Assembly: GCA_022736495.1 (NCBI GenBank)
Contig: DZCR01000025.1
Location: forward strand, 1-28,065
DNA length: 28,065 nucleotides
Direction: 5' to 3'
DNA from: Desulfobacca acetoxidans
GTDB lineage: Bacteria > Desulfobacterota > Desulfobaccia > Desulfobaccales > 0-14-0-80-60-11
Position 1 is the stretch's first letter, and each line of letters begins with the position of its first letter. Both the position numbers and the translations under genes were made by a program. The notes below the pieces were generated by a model. That model had not been told where the DNA came from and made no database searches. It saw nothing but the letters and a program-made list of their open reading frames with translations. Shown in pieces: positions 7,931 through 15,462 of this stretch.

Positions 7931-9079
7931 TCATTTTCCGGAGACGATTTTGGTTCGAACTTTTTGGCCGGGTTGGGCTTGGGAGGGCGGCGCCACCACC
8001 AGTTCACCGGCTTTCAGACCCTGCTCCACCGCCACGTTTCGGCGGTCACGCAGTCCCAGCCTGATCTGACGAAATTGCACCACTCCGCCCTCCACCACCA
8101 GAACCCCGGGGTGGCCCTCTTGTTCCTGGACGGCCATCCAGGGTACGGCCAGCGCCCGGGTGCGGCCAGTGGAAATGGCGACCTCGGCTTCTTCGCCCAC
8201 CACCAGGTGCTCCGGGGGAGCGGCAAACTTGACATCCACTTCCATTTCCCGGGTCACCATGTCGGCTTCTTTATTCAGGCGCACCACCGTTCCCGAAAAA
8301 TTGCGGCCGGAGCGCAGACGGATTTGCGCATCCTGACCTTCCTTTAAAACCGCGATCTGAGTTTCATCAATCCAGGTAGCCACCCAAATCAGTCCCAAAT
8401 CCACCATTTGAAAGATGGGGAGGCCGGGCGTGATCGTATCGCCCACCTCCGCCTTGCGCACCGTCAGCAGGCCGTCCATGGGCGCCAAAATGCGCGTGTA
8501 ATCCAGGGTCGCCGCGGCGGCGTGGGCTTCGGCGGCGGCTTGTTTGAGGGCGGCCTCGGCCGCCGCCACATTGGCCCGGGCTTCGCCCGCCTCCCCGGCC
8601 GCCACCTTCAGGGCGGCGCTGGTGGTGTCAATGGCCGCCTGGGAAATATAGCCGGGCTTGAAGACCTCGAAATCACGGCGATAATTGCTCTGGGCCAGGA
8701 CTAGATTGGCCTGGGCCTTGGCCTGGGTCGCCCGGGACCGGCCTAAATCTTTCTGGGCCCGCTCTTGGGCGGCCCGGGCCGCAGCCAGCCGGGCCTTGAG
8801 TTCGGCCGTGTCCAGTTCCGCCAGGAGCTGACCCGTTTTGACCCGGTCCCCCTGGTCGGCATAGAGTTTATCCAAAATCCCGGTGATCTTGCTGCTCACC
8901 GCCACCGGCACCTTTGATTGCACCGTGCCCGGCCCCTGAACCTCACCACGGACTTCCTGTTGCTGCGCGGCCACCACCATAACCGTCGGGCGATACAGGA
9001 ACAGGCGATAACCCAACAAGAGCACGATGATGAGGCCGATGGCAGCCAGTATAGTTTTTTTCCCCCACAGGCGTTTCAC
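7931..9079 (-). CDS. HlyD-family membrane fusion protein
   Basis: This 382-aa periplasmic adaptor has an N-terminal membrane anchor (LAAIGLIIVLLLGYRLF), a split biotinyl/lipoyl-like domain, a long Ala-rich coiled-coil hairpin (about residues 95-190) and beta-barrel segments. It links the ABC permease to TolC. The start is GTG at 9079, overlapping the TolC stop codon (GTGA), which indicates translational coupling. The C-terminus ends 1 base before the permease start. It is the second gene of the exporter block. Confidence 0.92.
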   Translation of the reverse strand: MKRLWGKKTILAAIGLIIVLLLGYRLFLYRPTVMVVAAQQQEVRGEVQGPGTVQSKVPVAVSSKITGILDKLYADQGDRVKTGQLLAELDTAELKARLAAARAAQERAQKDLGRSRATQAKAQANLVLAQSNYRRDFEVFKPGYISQAAIDTTSAALKVAAGEAGEARANVAAAEAALKQAAAEAHAAAATLDYTRILAPMDGLLTVRKAEVGDTITPGLPIFQMVDLGLIWVATWIDETQIAVLKEGQDAQIRLRSGRNFSGTVVRLNKEADMVTREMEVDVKFAAPPEHLVVGEEAEVAISTGRTRALAVPWMAVQEQEGHPGVLVVEGGVVQFRQIRLGLRDRRNVAVEQGLKAGELVVAPPSQAQPGQKVRTKIVSGK

Positions 9080-10428
9080 TTACTTGTCCCCCTTTGTGTC
9101 ATGGCCGCCGCGGGTGCGGGCGCTCTCCCGACGAGCTGCTGCACCCGGGCCCGGCCGATGCCGTAAGCCGCTTGATAGCTGATAAGGCTCAGGCGGGACC
9201 TGGTCAGGTCCACCTGGGCAGTGAGTACGTCCAGGGCGATGGCCTTGCCGTAGCGGTACAAAGACGTGGCACTGGCGTAGGCCTCGGTGTTGGTGAGCAG
9301 CGTCTGCCGGGCGGTGTTCACCCCCTGGCGGCTGTTTTCCTGGTCTTTCCAGGCTGAGGTCAGGTCCGCTTTGAGGCTGTTGAGCCGGTCCCGCTTCTTC
9401 TCCAGCAATTGCCGGTATTGGGATGCAGCTTTGGCCACTTGGGCCTTAGTCAGCCCGCCCTCGAAGAAAGGATACTCCATAAAGACCCCGGCCAGCCATT
9501 CCGGCTTGGTGCCGCCCACGTCCCGATGGCGCACATTCGAGGCCGCTTGCAGGCTCACTTCCGGGAAATAGCCGCCCCGGGCCGCTTTTGTCGCGGCCTG
9601 GCTCTGGGCTAGGTCTAAATCAAGCCGCTTGATTTCCGGATTGATTTGCAAGGCCTCCTGCCACAGCGAGGCGACCTCGGCTGCCGGGGTGAAGTCCTGG
9701 GGGAGTCCGCCCTTGATGTCCACCTGAACCCGCTCGTTCAGTCCCAGGGTGCGGGCCAGAATCTCCCGCGCCAGGATAACGGCGTTGGCCGCCTCCACGC
9801 GGGCCTGCTCGGCGTCGGAAACCTGGGACTGAGCACGTAAATTATCCAGGCGAGTGACTTTGCCGGCCTTGAAAAAGGCCTCCGTGAGCCTGGCAAATTC
9901 CTGCCGCTCGTTAAGGGCCTCCTGGGCTACCTTCAGATTTTCCTTGGCCTCCACCAGGCGATAGAAGGCCTCGGTCACCGTAAAGGCCGCTTCATCGGCG
10001 GTCCTCTGGACTTCCTGTTTCTGGGCCTGGGTCCCAAACTTGGCGGCCTGGGTATTATAATAGGTCTTCAGGCCGTCGAAGATGAGCTGTTTGCCCGTGA
10101 CGCCGACATAGCCTTCTCGCTTAAACAGTTCAAAAGGGGTGGAGCCGCCGGCGGCGAAGCGGTTAGGCGGCTGTCGATCATAGAAAGACGACAACAAGAG
10201 CCGGGGGAAAAACTTGGACCTGGCTGCCTGATAATCCGCCACCATTTCCTGGACCTTCTCCCGGCTGCCGGTCAACACCGGATTCTGTTCTCGAGCAATG
10301 GCCAGGCAGTCATCCAGACTCAAAGCCCGGTAATCCGGCGCCGGCGCTGCCGCCGCCTGGCCAATCCATAAGATTATGGCACTAGCGATGGGAAGGATGA
10401 GCTTCCAACTTTGCCACCAAGACAACAT
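9076..10428 (-). CDS. TolC-family outer membrane efflux protein
   Basis: The 450-aa protein has a signal peptide (hydrophobic LILPIASAIILWIG followed by an AAA site) and two OEP repeats with the typical long helices (ALNERQEFARLTEAFFKAG and its C-terminal counterpart). The start is taken at ATG 10428: GGAGG ends six bases upstream, whereas the in-frame TTG at 10434 would touch the ribosome site. It is the outer-membrane channel of the tripartite exporter encoded by the next three genes, and starts 12 bases after the cytochrome b-like gene. Confidence 0.93.
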   Translation of the reverse strand: MLSWWQSWKLILPIASAIILWIGQAAAAPAPDYRALSLDDCLAIAREQNPVLTGSREKVQEMVADYQAARSKFFPRLLLSSFYDRQPPNRFAAGGSTPFELFKREGYVGVTGKQLIFDGLKTYYNTQAAKFGTQAQKQEVQRTADEAAFTVTEAFYRLVEAKENLKVAQEALNERQEFARLTEAFFKAGKVTRLDNLRAQSQVSDAEQARVEAANAVILAREILARTLGLNERVQVDIKGGLPQDFTPAAEVASLWQEALQINPEIKRLDLDLAQSQAATKAARGGYFPEVSLQAASNVRHRDVGGTKPEWLAGVFMEYPFFEGGLTKAQVAKAASQYRQLLEKKRDRLNSLKADLTSAWKDQENSRQGVNTARQTLLTNTEAYASATSLYRYGKAIALDVLTAQVDLTRSRLSLISYQAAYGIGRARVQQLVGRAPAPAAAMTQRGTSK

Positions 10429-10440
10429 TCCCAACCTCCA

Positions 10441-11103
10441 TCAGAACTGGATCATTAAATTTTTTGGCTCATTTTTCTTGTGTGTTGTGATCCACCGCAA
10501 TTCTTCACGCTCCAAGGGGTGCTCTCTTTCCTGTTCTTCTCGGGTAATCTTGCCATGCCACCACACCATGCTGCCGGGAAATTTACCCGGTTTGAAATGG
10601 ACATTGAAGACATGCCAGATAAACAGGGCCAGGGCCGCCAGAATTGCTTCGTGGTAATGCGCTTCCCGGGCCACCCCGAAAATCCTGTTGGTCCAGTTTG
10701 AGGGAAGAAAAGCCGCGACCGCCTGGGGATAGAGCATGATGATCCCCGTGCCGATCATGATGATGCATCCCCAAAACACCGCCCAATAATCGAATTTCTC
10801 CAAATAGGAAAACCGCCCAAAGCGCGGTGGGTTCCCGGATTTGCCCAAAAAGTACCTTAAGTTTTGGTAAAGATCGGCAAAATCCTTTTTCCTGGGGAGC
10901 ATCTGGCCCTGCTCATCCCGCAGCTTAAAAGGCGGGCAGACGCCGGCGGGGGTTTTGGGCTTATCAGGGGCGGCCAGGGTTGGCCCCGCGGGTGCGGCTT
11001 TCTCACCGAGGGTCACTTGGTGGATAACTATGAAAAGAATCACAATGAGAACCAAGCTCAGCAAAGCTGCAAGTCCGGCTCCAGTCCGGCGAGTGTTTTT
11101 CAT
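10441..11103 (-). CDS. Short cytochrome b-like membrane protein
   Basis: The 220-aa product has an N-terminal span (LAALLSLVLIVILFIVIH), a proline-rich periplasmic linker with VCPPF, and then two spans that resemble the second half of formate-dehydrogenase-gamma or b-type cytochromes: FSYLEKFDYWAVFWG and a His-rich span HYHEAILAALALFIWHVFNVH. Full FdhI/NarI-type proteins have four or five spans and two haem groups; here at most one haem is likely. Start 11103 (MKNTRR) has GGGAGA upstream and is preferred to 11169. Position between an Fe-S protein and an exporter suggests transfer of electrons from the quinone pool or periplasm. The function is inferred, and the lack of an N-terminal half is notable. 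Confidence 0.72.
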   Translation of the reverse strand: MKNTRRTGAGLAALLSLVLIVILFIVIHQVTLGEKAAPAGPTLAAPDKPKTPAGVCPPFKLRDEQGQMLPRKKDFADLYQNLRYFLGKSGNPPRFGRFSYLEKFDYWAVFWGCIIMIGTGIIMLYPQAVAAFLPSNWTNRIFGVAREAHYHEAILAALALFIWHVFNVHFKPGKFPGSMVWWHGKITREEQEREHPLEREELRWITTHKKNEPKNLMIQF

Positions 11104-11178
11104 CGGTCTCCCTAAGGGAGTAAGATTGTAAGCCTCAAATATATTGCTCAGGCTGACCCTGTCATGCAAAGATTGCCT

Positions 11179-11733
11179 TTAGTCACCATCCAGGGCCCGC
11201 CAGCCGAAGCTGTCCAGGTAGGCCTGGAGCTTTTCCCGTTTCTCCCGGTACTTGTCTTCCCAGAGAGGCGGGCAGTCCTGGAGGCTGATCTCGCCTTCCC
11301 GCAGGGCCGCGGCATAGGCCATGCAGGTGGCGTAGCCGCATACCTTGCAGTTGGTCATGGGCGTCAGCTTCAAAATCTCGATTACCTTGAGGCTGGCCTG
11401 GCTCACATAGCGGGGCCCGATATGGTCCCGGCGGTCGTAAATATCGTTTATCTGCCCCTTAATCCAGGATAGCAAAGCATGGGCCTCGTCGATGTCCTTT
11501 ATCCCCCGGATGGCGATTTTATGGGGGTGCAGGGTGATCCATTTGCCGTCGGAGAGTTTGAGCAGCAGCACCTGGTTGGCTTGGTTATAGTCCCAGCCAC
11601 CCAACTCGGCATTCACATAAGGGAAGGACGGGGAGATGTCCGCCTGGAAGGTGGCGATGGCGTGCAGGACCTCCTTGGTGGAGTCCATTTTGGGGCGGAA
11701 GATGTCAAAGCGATCGATCTTGTCCAACAACAT
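11179..11733 (-). CDS. Fe-S protein with AcsC/CdhE-type 4Fe-4S motif
   Basis: The 184-aa soluble protein ends with a single cluster motif C129-x2-C132-x4-C137-x16-C154 (TNCKVCGYATCMAY...LQDCP), the signature of the small Fe-S domain at the N-terminus of the corrinoid protein large subunit (AcsC/CdhE). Here it is C-terminal and no corrinoid barrel follows. The first 125 residues are an unfamiliar alpha/beta domain. The start at 11733 (MLLDKIDRF) has GGGGAG about ten bases upstream; the longer frame to 11892 would overlap the next gene. It sits between the Cys-rich membrane protein and the cytochrome b-like protein, so I infer an electron-transfer or metal-binding task. Confidence 0.72.
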   Translation of the reverse strand: MLLDKIDRFDIFRPKMDSTKEVLHAIATFQADISPSFPYVNAELGGWDYNQANQVLLLKLSDGKWITLHPHKIAIRGIKDIDEAHALLSWIKGQINDIYDRRDHIGPRYVSQASLKVIEILKLTPMTNCKVCGYATCMAYAAALREGEISLQDCPPLWEDKYREKREKLQAYLDSFGWRALDGD

Positions 11734-11750
11734 GGTCCACACTCCCCAGA

Positions 11751-12095
11751 CTATAAGAAAATCTTGGCGATGAATCCCCTCAATTTTTCCCAGCCGCTTT
11801 TTCCATATCGCCACAGGGAGGCAAAGACGCCCCCCACCAGGGCGGCCCCGCCGATTCCCATCGGACAGCCCTGGGCCCCGCAAAAAGGGCAAACCGAGGA
11901 GGAGGCGTAGATGCCAAGAAAAGCCAGGAACCAGAGGGCATAGCGTTTAAGAGAGTCCCAGCGGTCCCCTTCCTGGAGGTCCGGCCGGTCCGTTAAGGTC
12001 CCCCCGGCTGGATTACTATAAGGAGTCTCATGGCCGCAGCAGCCAGGGTGGTCGCAGGGGTGGCGGAGTTCAGGCTGAGGCGATTTTAGCAGCAT
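11751..12095 (-). CDS. Cys/His-rich small membrane protein
   Basis: I do not recognise this 114-aa protein. It begins with a metal-ligand-rich segment (HPCDHPGCCGH, residues 12-22; Cys 14, 19, 20), then a span (YALWFLAFLGIYASS) leading into CPFCGAQGC (Cys 69, 72, 77), and a second glycine-rich span. Its ATG overlaps the arsC stop (TGATG), so it is translated with arsC. Vicinal Cys plus His on the N-terminal side suggest soft-metal or As(III) binding. Similar small proteins with CxxC between two spans occur as thiol-redox or metal carriers, but no family can be named. Confidence 0.7.
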   Translation of the reverse strand: MLLKSPQPELRHPCDHPGCCGHETPYSNPAGGTLTDRPDLQEGDRWDSLKRYALWFLAFLGIYASSSVCPFCGAQGCPMGIGGAALVGGVFASLWRYGKSGWEKLRGFIAKIFL

Positions 12096-12529
12096 CAACC
12101 GCGCTCCTGGCGCTCCTTGAGTTTCTCCCGGAGCAGCAGCACCAGTTGCTCCCGCAAAGCATCCCGCACCCGGCGAAACACGGTGAGAATCTCCGCTTCG
12201 CTGCCGGTGGCCGTAGCCGGGTCCGGAAAGCCCACGTGCATGACTTCGGTGTCACCGGGAAAGATAGGACATTGCTGCTGGGCCCGGTCACAGACAGTGA
12301 TCACCAGGTCAAACTGCTCATCGGCCAGTTCGTCTACGGATTTGGAATGGTAGTGGCTGATGTCGATGCCCAGTTCGGCCATGACCTGGATGGCCATGGG
12401 GTTGACTCGCGTGGGCCGCACCCCGGCGGAAAAGGCCTGCACCTGCCCGGCCAGGTCGTGGTTCACCAGGCCTTCCGCCATCTGGCTGCGGCAGGCGTTT
12501 TCGGTACAGAGGAACAGAACCTGAAACAT
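12095..12529 (-). CDS. arsC: Thioredoxin-coupled arsenate reductase
   Basis: This 144-aa low-molecular-weight phosphatase-fold enzyme reduces arsenate to arsenite. The P-loop is C8-TENAC-R14-S, and the redox pair is C80-x6-C87 in VITVCDRAQQQCP, matching the three-Cys mechanism of the Staphylococcus pI258 type (Cys 10, 82, 89), in which thioredoxin reopens the C-C bond. Several thioredoxin-fold genes lie directly upstream, ready-made reductants. The FPDP motif (GFPDPA) near the C-terminus is typical. Its product arsenite would be exported by ACR3 or methylated by ArsM, both encoded to the right. Confidence 0.95.
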   Translation of the reverse strand: MFQVLFLCTENACRSQMAEGLVNHDLAGQVQAFSAGVRPTRVNPMAIQVMAELGIDISHYHSKSVDELADEQFDLVITVCDRAQQQCPIFPGDTEVMHVGFPDPATATGSEAEILTVFRRVRDALREQLVLLLREKLKERQERG

Positions 12530-12559
12530 CGGCGATATCCCATGCCCGCTTTTTGCGGC

Positions 12560-12793
12560 CTAAACGATCAACTTCTTAATTTCTTCTACGCTGGGCACCT
12601 GGCCCACCACTTTGACCTCCCCGTCCACCACCAGGGCCGGGGTCATGAACACCCCGAAGGCCATAATCTTGTTGAGTTCGGTGACCTTTTCCACTTCAAA
12701 CTCTCCGCCCACGGCTTTGGCGGCCTCGCCGGTGCGTTTGGCCAATTCTATACACTTGGGGCACCCCGGCCCCAGTATCTGCAATTTTTTCAT
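12560..12793 (-). CDS. Minimal thioredoxin/glutaredoxin-like protein
   Basis: The 77-aa cytoplasmic protein has a redox CxxC (C11-PK-C14) and a cis-Pro segment MTPALVVDG, the pattern of the MTH895/TM0996 small redox-active disulfide family. The ribosome site AAAGGAG is ten bases upstream of ATG. It shares the GPGCP.C start and the FG.F.TPAL..DGEV..GQVPS core with the C-terminal domain of the protein at 13309-13809, so the two are paralogues. Placed directly before arsC, it is a good candidate for the ArsC reductant. Confidence 0.88.
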   Translation of the reverse strand: MKKLQILGPGCPKCIELAKRTGEAAKAVGGEFEVEKVTELNKIMAFGVFMTPALVVDGEVKVVGQVPSVEEIKKLIV

Positions 12794-12903
12794 GAAAATT
12801 CATCTCCTTTCAAAGTGGCTTGCAACCGGAGCGCCCAGAGGACGGGTCAAGCTTAGCCCGGTTGATCTTTATGGGTAAGGCATTACTTTTTTGCCTTGTT
12901 CCC

Positions 12904-13296
12904 TCAGCCGCAAAATTGGGAAAGCTTGTCAGCGATTTCTTGTTCCTTCAATTCTCCCGCCCGCATCCATAACAGGTTGCCTTGGGCATCCAGAAATAGC
13001 AAGGCCGGTGCCTGGGTGACCCGATATTTTTTAAGATAAACCCTGGCAGCCTCCTTGTCGGTGGAATAATCAAGGCGTTTGACGAGACCCTGCCGGGCGC
13101 CGTTAAAGACATTTCCCACCGCGACGTCTCCGGCCTGACACCGTTCCAGGGTGCAGCCGCAGGCCTTGGTGAGGGTGATATAAACGACCTGGGCCAGCTT
13201 TGGCTGTGACCCATAAGCCTCAACCAAGCCGCCCGTCAAGAAGATCAGGGTTGCCCAGACGGCAAGGATGATGAATTTTGCCTTGGTTTTTCTCAT
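12904..13296 (-). CDS. Exported thioredoxin-like protein with CGC motif
   Basis: The 130-aa protein has a signal peptide (IILAVWATLIFLTGG, cleavage near VEAYG). It has a thioredoxin-fold end: APALLFLDAQGNLLW with the cis-Pro. Instead of a normal CxxC it shows CGC (C46, C48) plus C53, and a C-terminal Cys 129. Start at ATG with GGGGGGAG upstream. It is likely a periplasmic dithiol protein; CxC and an extra Cys could bind arsenite or metal rather than act as a plain disulfide reductase. The following gap of 110 bases before the next gene is the largest in the operon and might hold an internal promoter, though none is clear. Confidence 0.75.
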   Translation of the reverse strand: MRKTKAKFIILAVWATLIFLTGGLVEAYGSQPKLAQVVYITLTKACGCTLERCQAGDVAVGNVFNGARQGLVKRLDYSTDKEAARVYLKKYRVTQAPALLFLDAQGNLLWMRAGELKEQEIADKLSQFCG

Positions 13297-13308
13297 GTAA
13301 ACTCCCCC

Positions 13309-13809
13309 CTATGATTTTTTCGGCCCCATATCCCTGAGCCATTGTTTGAGCATTTCCTTAGCGGGCACCTGGCCAGCTGCTTTCACCTCATCATTTATTA
13401 TCAGGGCCGGAGTCCCGAAAACTCCCAAAGACATGATTTCCTGCCGGTCCCGCACATGTTCCACTTCGGCCGGCAGGTTGAGTTCGGCTACTGTTGCCAT
13501 TACCATATGTTCCAGCGCCTCGCAGTTCGGACAGCCGGGGCCCAGTATCTTGACGACCAGGCCGTGGCGCTCCTCGGTCACCTTCTCGCCCAAAGCTTTT
13601 TTGTATTCCCTCAAGAAGGCCTCTTGATATTCCTCCTGGGCCGGAGCGGGGATGTAGTTCTTGGGCTTGAGTTTTTGCAGCAGCGCCTGCGAGATTTCCA
13701 CATCAGACCGCCCCTCCAAGGCCCTCACTTCCTCAATGGCCTCTTTCAGGCCGGTAATGCCCACCTTGAACTTCCCCAGACATACCTGGGTTATGCCCTC
13801 TTGGGACAT
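13309..13809 (-). CDS. Two-domain thioredoxin-like protein
   Basis: The 166-aa protein has a C-terminal small thioredoxin domain (GPGCPNC, Cys 93 and 96; TPALIINDEVKAAG) very like the 77-aa protein at 12560. The N-terminal 80 residues, all-helical by look, are of unknown function, with a lone Cys 10. The start ATG (MSQEGITQ) has a strong GAGGAGG about eleven bases upstream, which lies inside the 3' end of the lipoate ligase gene, so the two genes overlap by 77 bases in different frames. The N-terminal domain (GITGLKEAIEEV...) may bind a partner in the lipoyl system. Confidence 0.82.
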   Translation of the reverse strand: MSQEGITQVCLGKFKVGITGLKEAIEEVRALEGRSDVEISQALLQKLKPKNYIPAPAQEEYQEAFLREYKKALGEKVTEERHGLVVKILGPGCPNCEALEHMVMATVAELNLPAEVEHVRDRQEIMSLGVFGTPALIINDEVKAAGQVPAKEMLKQWLRDMGPKKS

Positions 13810-14590
13810 AATGCTTTTCCTCCTCCTCAGAGGCCAGGTCCCGGGCCAGGGTCCTCTCCGCGGAACTCAGCTCGCCCGGGTGCAGCTCTATCCCTAGAGC
13901 TTGTGCCATGCCCTGGCGCAGGGCTTCCTTGATCTCAGATAATTTGGGCGTCCTTCCCAGGATTTCCTCTATGGAAGTCAGGCGGGCGGCAAGCCTGGCC
14001 CGCAAGTCCGCCGGAGATTCCCCTGCGCTGGTAACCAGGGCCAGCCAGGCCTCCACCTGGGGCCTGACGATGATGGAGCCGTGTTGGAGCAGGGAGGAGC
14101 CCTGCCAGGTCTGAGCGCTGCCCACCAATTTCTTTTCCTGATAGACGATGGCTCCCCGGGCGCGGCGCAGGAAGCAGATGTCGGTACGGTGGAGGTCATC
14201 CCGCTCCCGCCCCATTTTGGCCTCGATCCCTAAAAGGCGGAAGGCGTGGAGCAGGCCTTGGGCGATCAGGTGATAAGCCGCGGTGACGGCGGAAGGGATT
14301 CCCTCGGGAGTGCCGGCGATAACGGCATAAGTTAAATCATTCAGGTGGAGCACGGCCCGGCCGCCGGTGGGGCGCCGGACCACTTCAAAACCCAGGCGGC
14401 GGCAGGCCTCCAGGTCCAGGTCATATCGCTTTTGAAAGTAACCCAGGGACACGGCGGGCGGGCTCCATTGATAGACACGCAGGGTGGGCGGCGACTTGCC
14501 GTTGGCATGGAGCCCCAGGATAGCCCGATCGACGGCCATGTTGAGCGCGCCGGACATCGCCCCGGTATCCAAAAAACGCCAGGCTTTCAT
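13733..14590 (-). CDS. lplA: Lipoate/octanoate protein ligase family enzyme
   Basis: It belongs to the LplA/LipM/LipL (BPL_LplA_LipB) family, which attaches lipoate or octanoate to carrier lysines. RRPTGGRAVLH (72-82) is the acyl-binding motif, K154 in KKLVGSAQ the conserved lysine, and Cys 139 (DICF) is where LipM-type octanoyl transferases carry their nucleophile, so it may be an octanoyl transferase that feeds LipA. The start overlaps the lipA stop (ATGA). The last 25 residues run into the next gene and look non-conserved (acidic SEEEEK, then GHYRPERGH), so the original stop may have been lost. The obvious substrate is the GcvH-like carrier upstream. Confidence 0.9.
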   Translation of the reverse strand: MKAWRFLDTGAMSGALNMAVDRAILGLHANGKSPPTLRVYQWSPPAVSLGYFQKRYDLDLEACRRLGFEVVRRPTGGRAVLHLNDLTYAVIAGTPEGIPSAVTAAYHLIAQGLLHAFRLLGIEAKMGRERDDLHRTDICFLRRARGAIVYQEKKLVGSAQTWQGSSLLQHGSIIVRPQVEAWLALVTSAGESPADLRARLAARLTSIEEILGRTPKLSEIKEALRQGMAQALGIELHPGELSSAERTLARDLASEEEEKHYVPRGHNPGMSGEVQGGHYRPERGH

Positions 14591-15462
14591 CGGATTTCCC
14601 CAAAGAATACTGGCGCCTTGTAGGAGCTGCGCACCAAGGGCCCGGCGGCCACGCTCTTGAAACCCAGGGCCAGGGCCTGCCGCCGCCAGACGTCAAACTC
14701 TTCCGGGTTCACATAGCGGGCCACCGGGATATGGTGGAGGGAGGGGGAGAGATATTGTCCGAGGGTAAGCATGTCGCAATCCACGGCATGCAAATCTTGC
14801 AGCGCCGCGTCGATTTCTGCCGATTCCTCTCCTAAACCGAGCATCAGGCCGGATTTGGTGATGAGGTTCGGGGTAAGCTGTTTGGCCTGTCGCAGCATAT
14901 TCAGAGAGCGCCGGTAATCCGCGCCCCGCCGCACTAAGGGGTAGAGCCGGGGCACGGTTTCCAGGTTGTGGGCCAGGATGTCGGGCTGAGAGGCCAGCAC
15001 CGCTGCCAGCGCTTCTTGGGAACCGCCGAAATCCGGCACCAAGAGTTCCACCCGGACGCCGGGGCAGTGCTCCCGCAAGGCTGCCACCACCCGGACGTAG
15101 TGAGCCGCGCCGCCGTCCGGCAGATCGTCCCGGGTCACCGAGGTGATGACCACGTGGCGCAGGCCCAACTCGGCCACCGCCCGGGCCAGGCGCCTGGGTT
15201 CGTCGGCCTCCAAGGGAACCGGCTTGCCCTTTTTTACAGCGCAAAAGGCGCAGTTCCGGGTACAGACCTCGCCCAGAATCAGGAAGGTGGCGGTGCGATG
15301 GGAGAAGCATTCGCCTCGGTTGGGGCAGCGGGCTTCATCACACACCGTGGGCAACCCCAAATGGTCCAAAAGGCCGCTGGTTTTGGAAATCAGTGCAGCT
15401 CCCCGGCCTTTCCTGGCCTGGCGCACTTCAGCAAGCAGCCACTCCGGCGCGGGTAGAGACAT
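14587..15462 (-). CDS. lipA: Lipoyl synthase
   Basis: This radical SAM enzyme inserts two sulfurs into a protein-bound octanoyl chain. The 291-aa protein has the auxiliary cluster C41-x4-C46-x5-C52 (CDEARCPNRGEC), the radical SAM motif C67-x3-C71-x2-C74 (CTRNCAFC) and the C-terminal RSSYKA whose Ser ligates the auxiliary cluster. The start at 15462 is chosen over an upstream in-frame codon at 15714: it makes a TGATG overlap with the lpd stop and gives the family N-terminus. Position between lpd and lplA makes a compact lipoylation block. Confidence 0.97.
   Translation of the reverse strand: MSLPAPEWLLAEVRQARKGRGAALISKTSGLLDHLGLPTVCDEARCPNRGECFSHRTATFLILGEVCTRNCAFCAVKKGKPVPLEADEPRRLARAVAELGLRHVVITSVTRDDLPDGGAAHYVRVVAALREHCPGVRVELLVPDFGGSQEALAAVLASQPDILAHNLETVPRLYPLVRRGADYRRSLNMLRQAKQLTPNLITKSGLMLGLGEESAEIDAALQDLHAVDCDMLTLGQYLSPSLHHIPVARYVNPEEFDVWRRQALALGFKSVAAGPLVRSSYKAPVFFGEIR

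Noticed and set aside
12794..12903. An internal promoter in the 110-base gap
   Set aside because: TTGACC is present on the minus strand but no matching -10 at proper spacing was found, so I did not list it.
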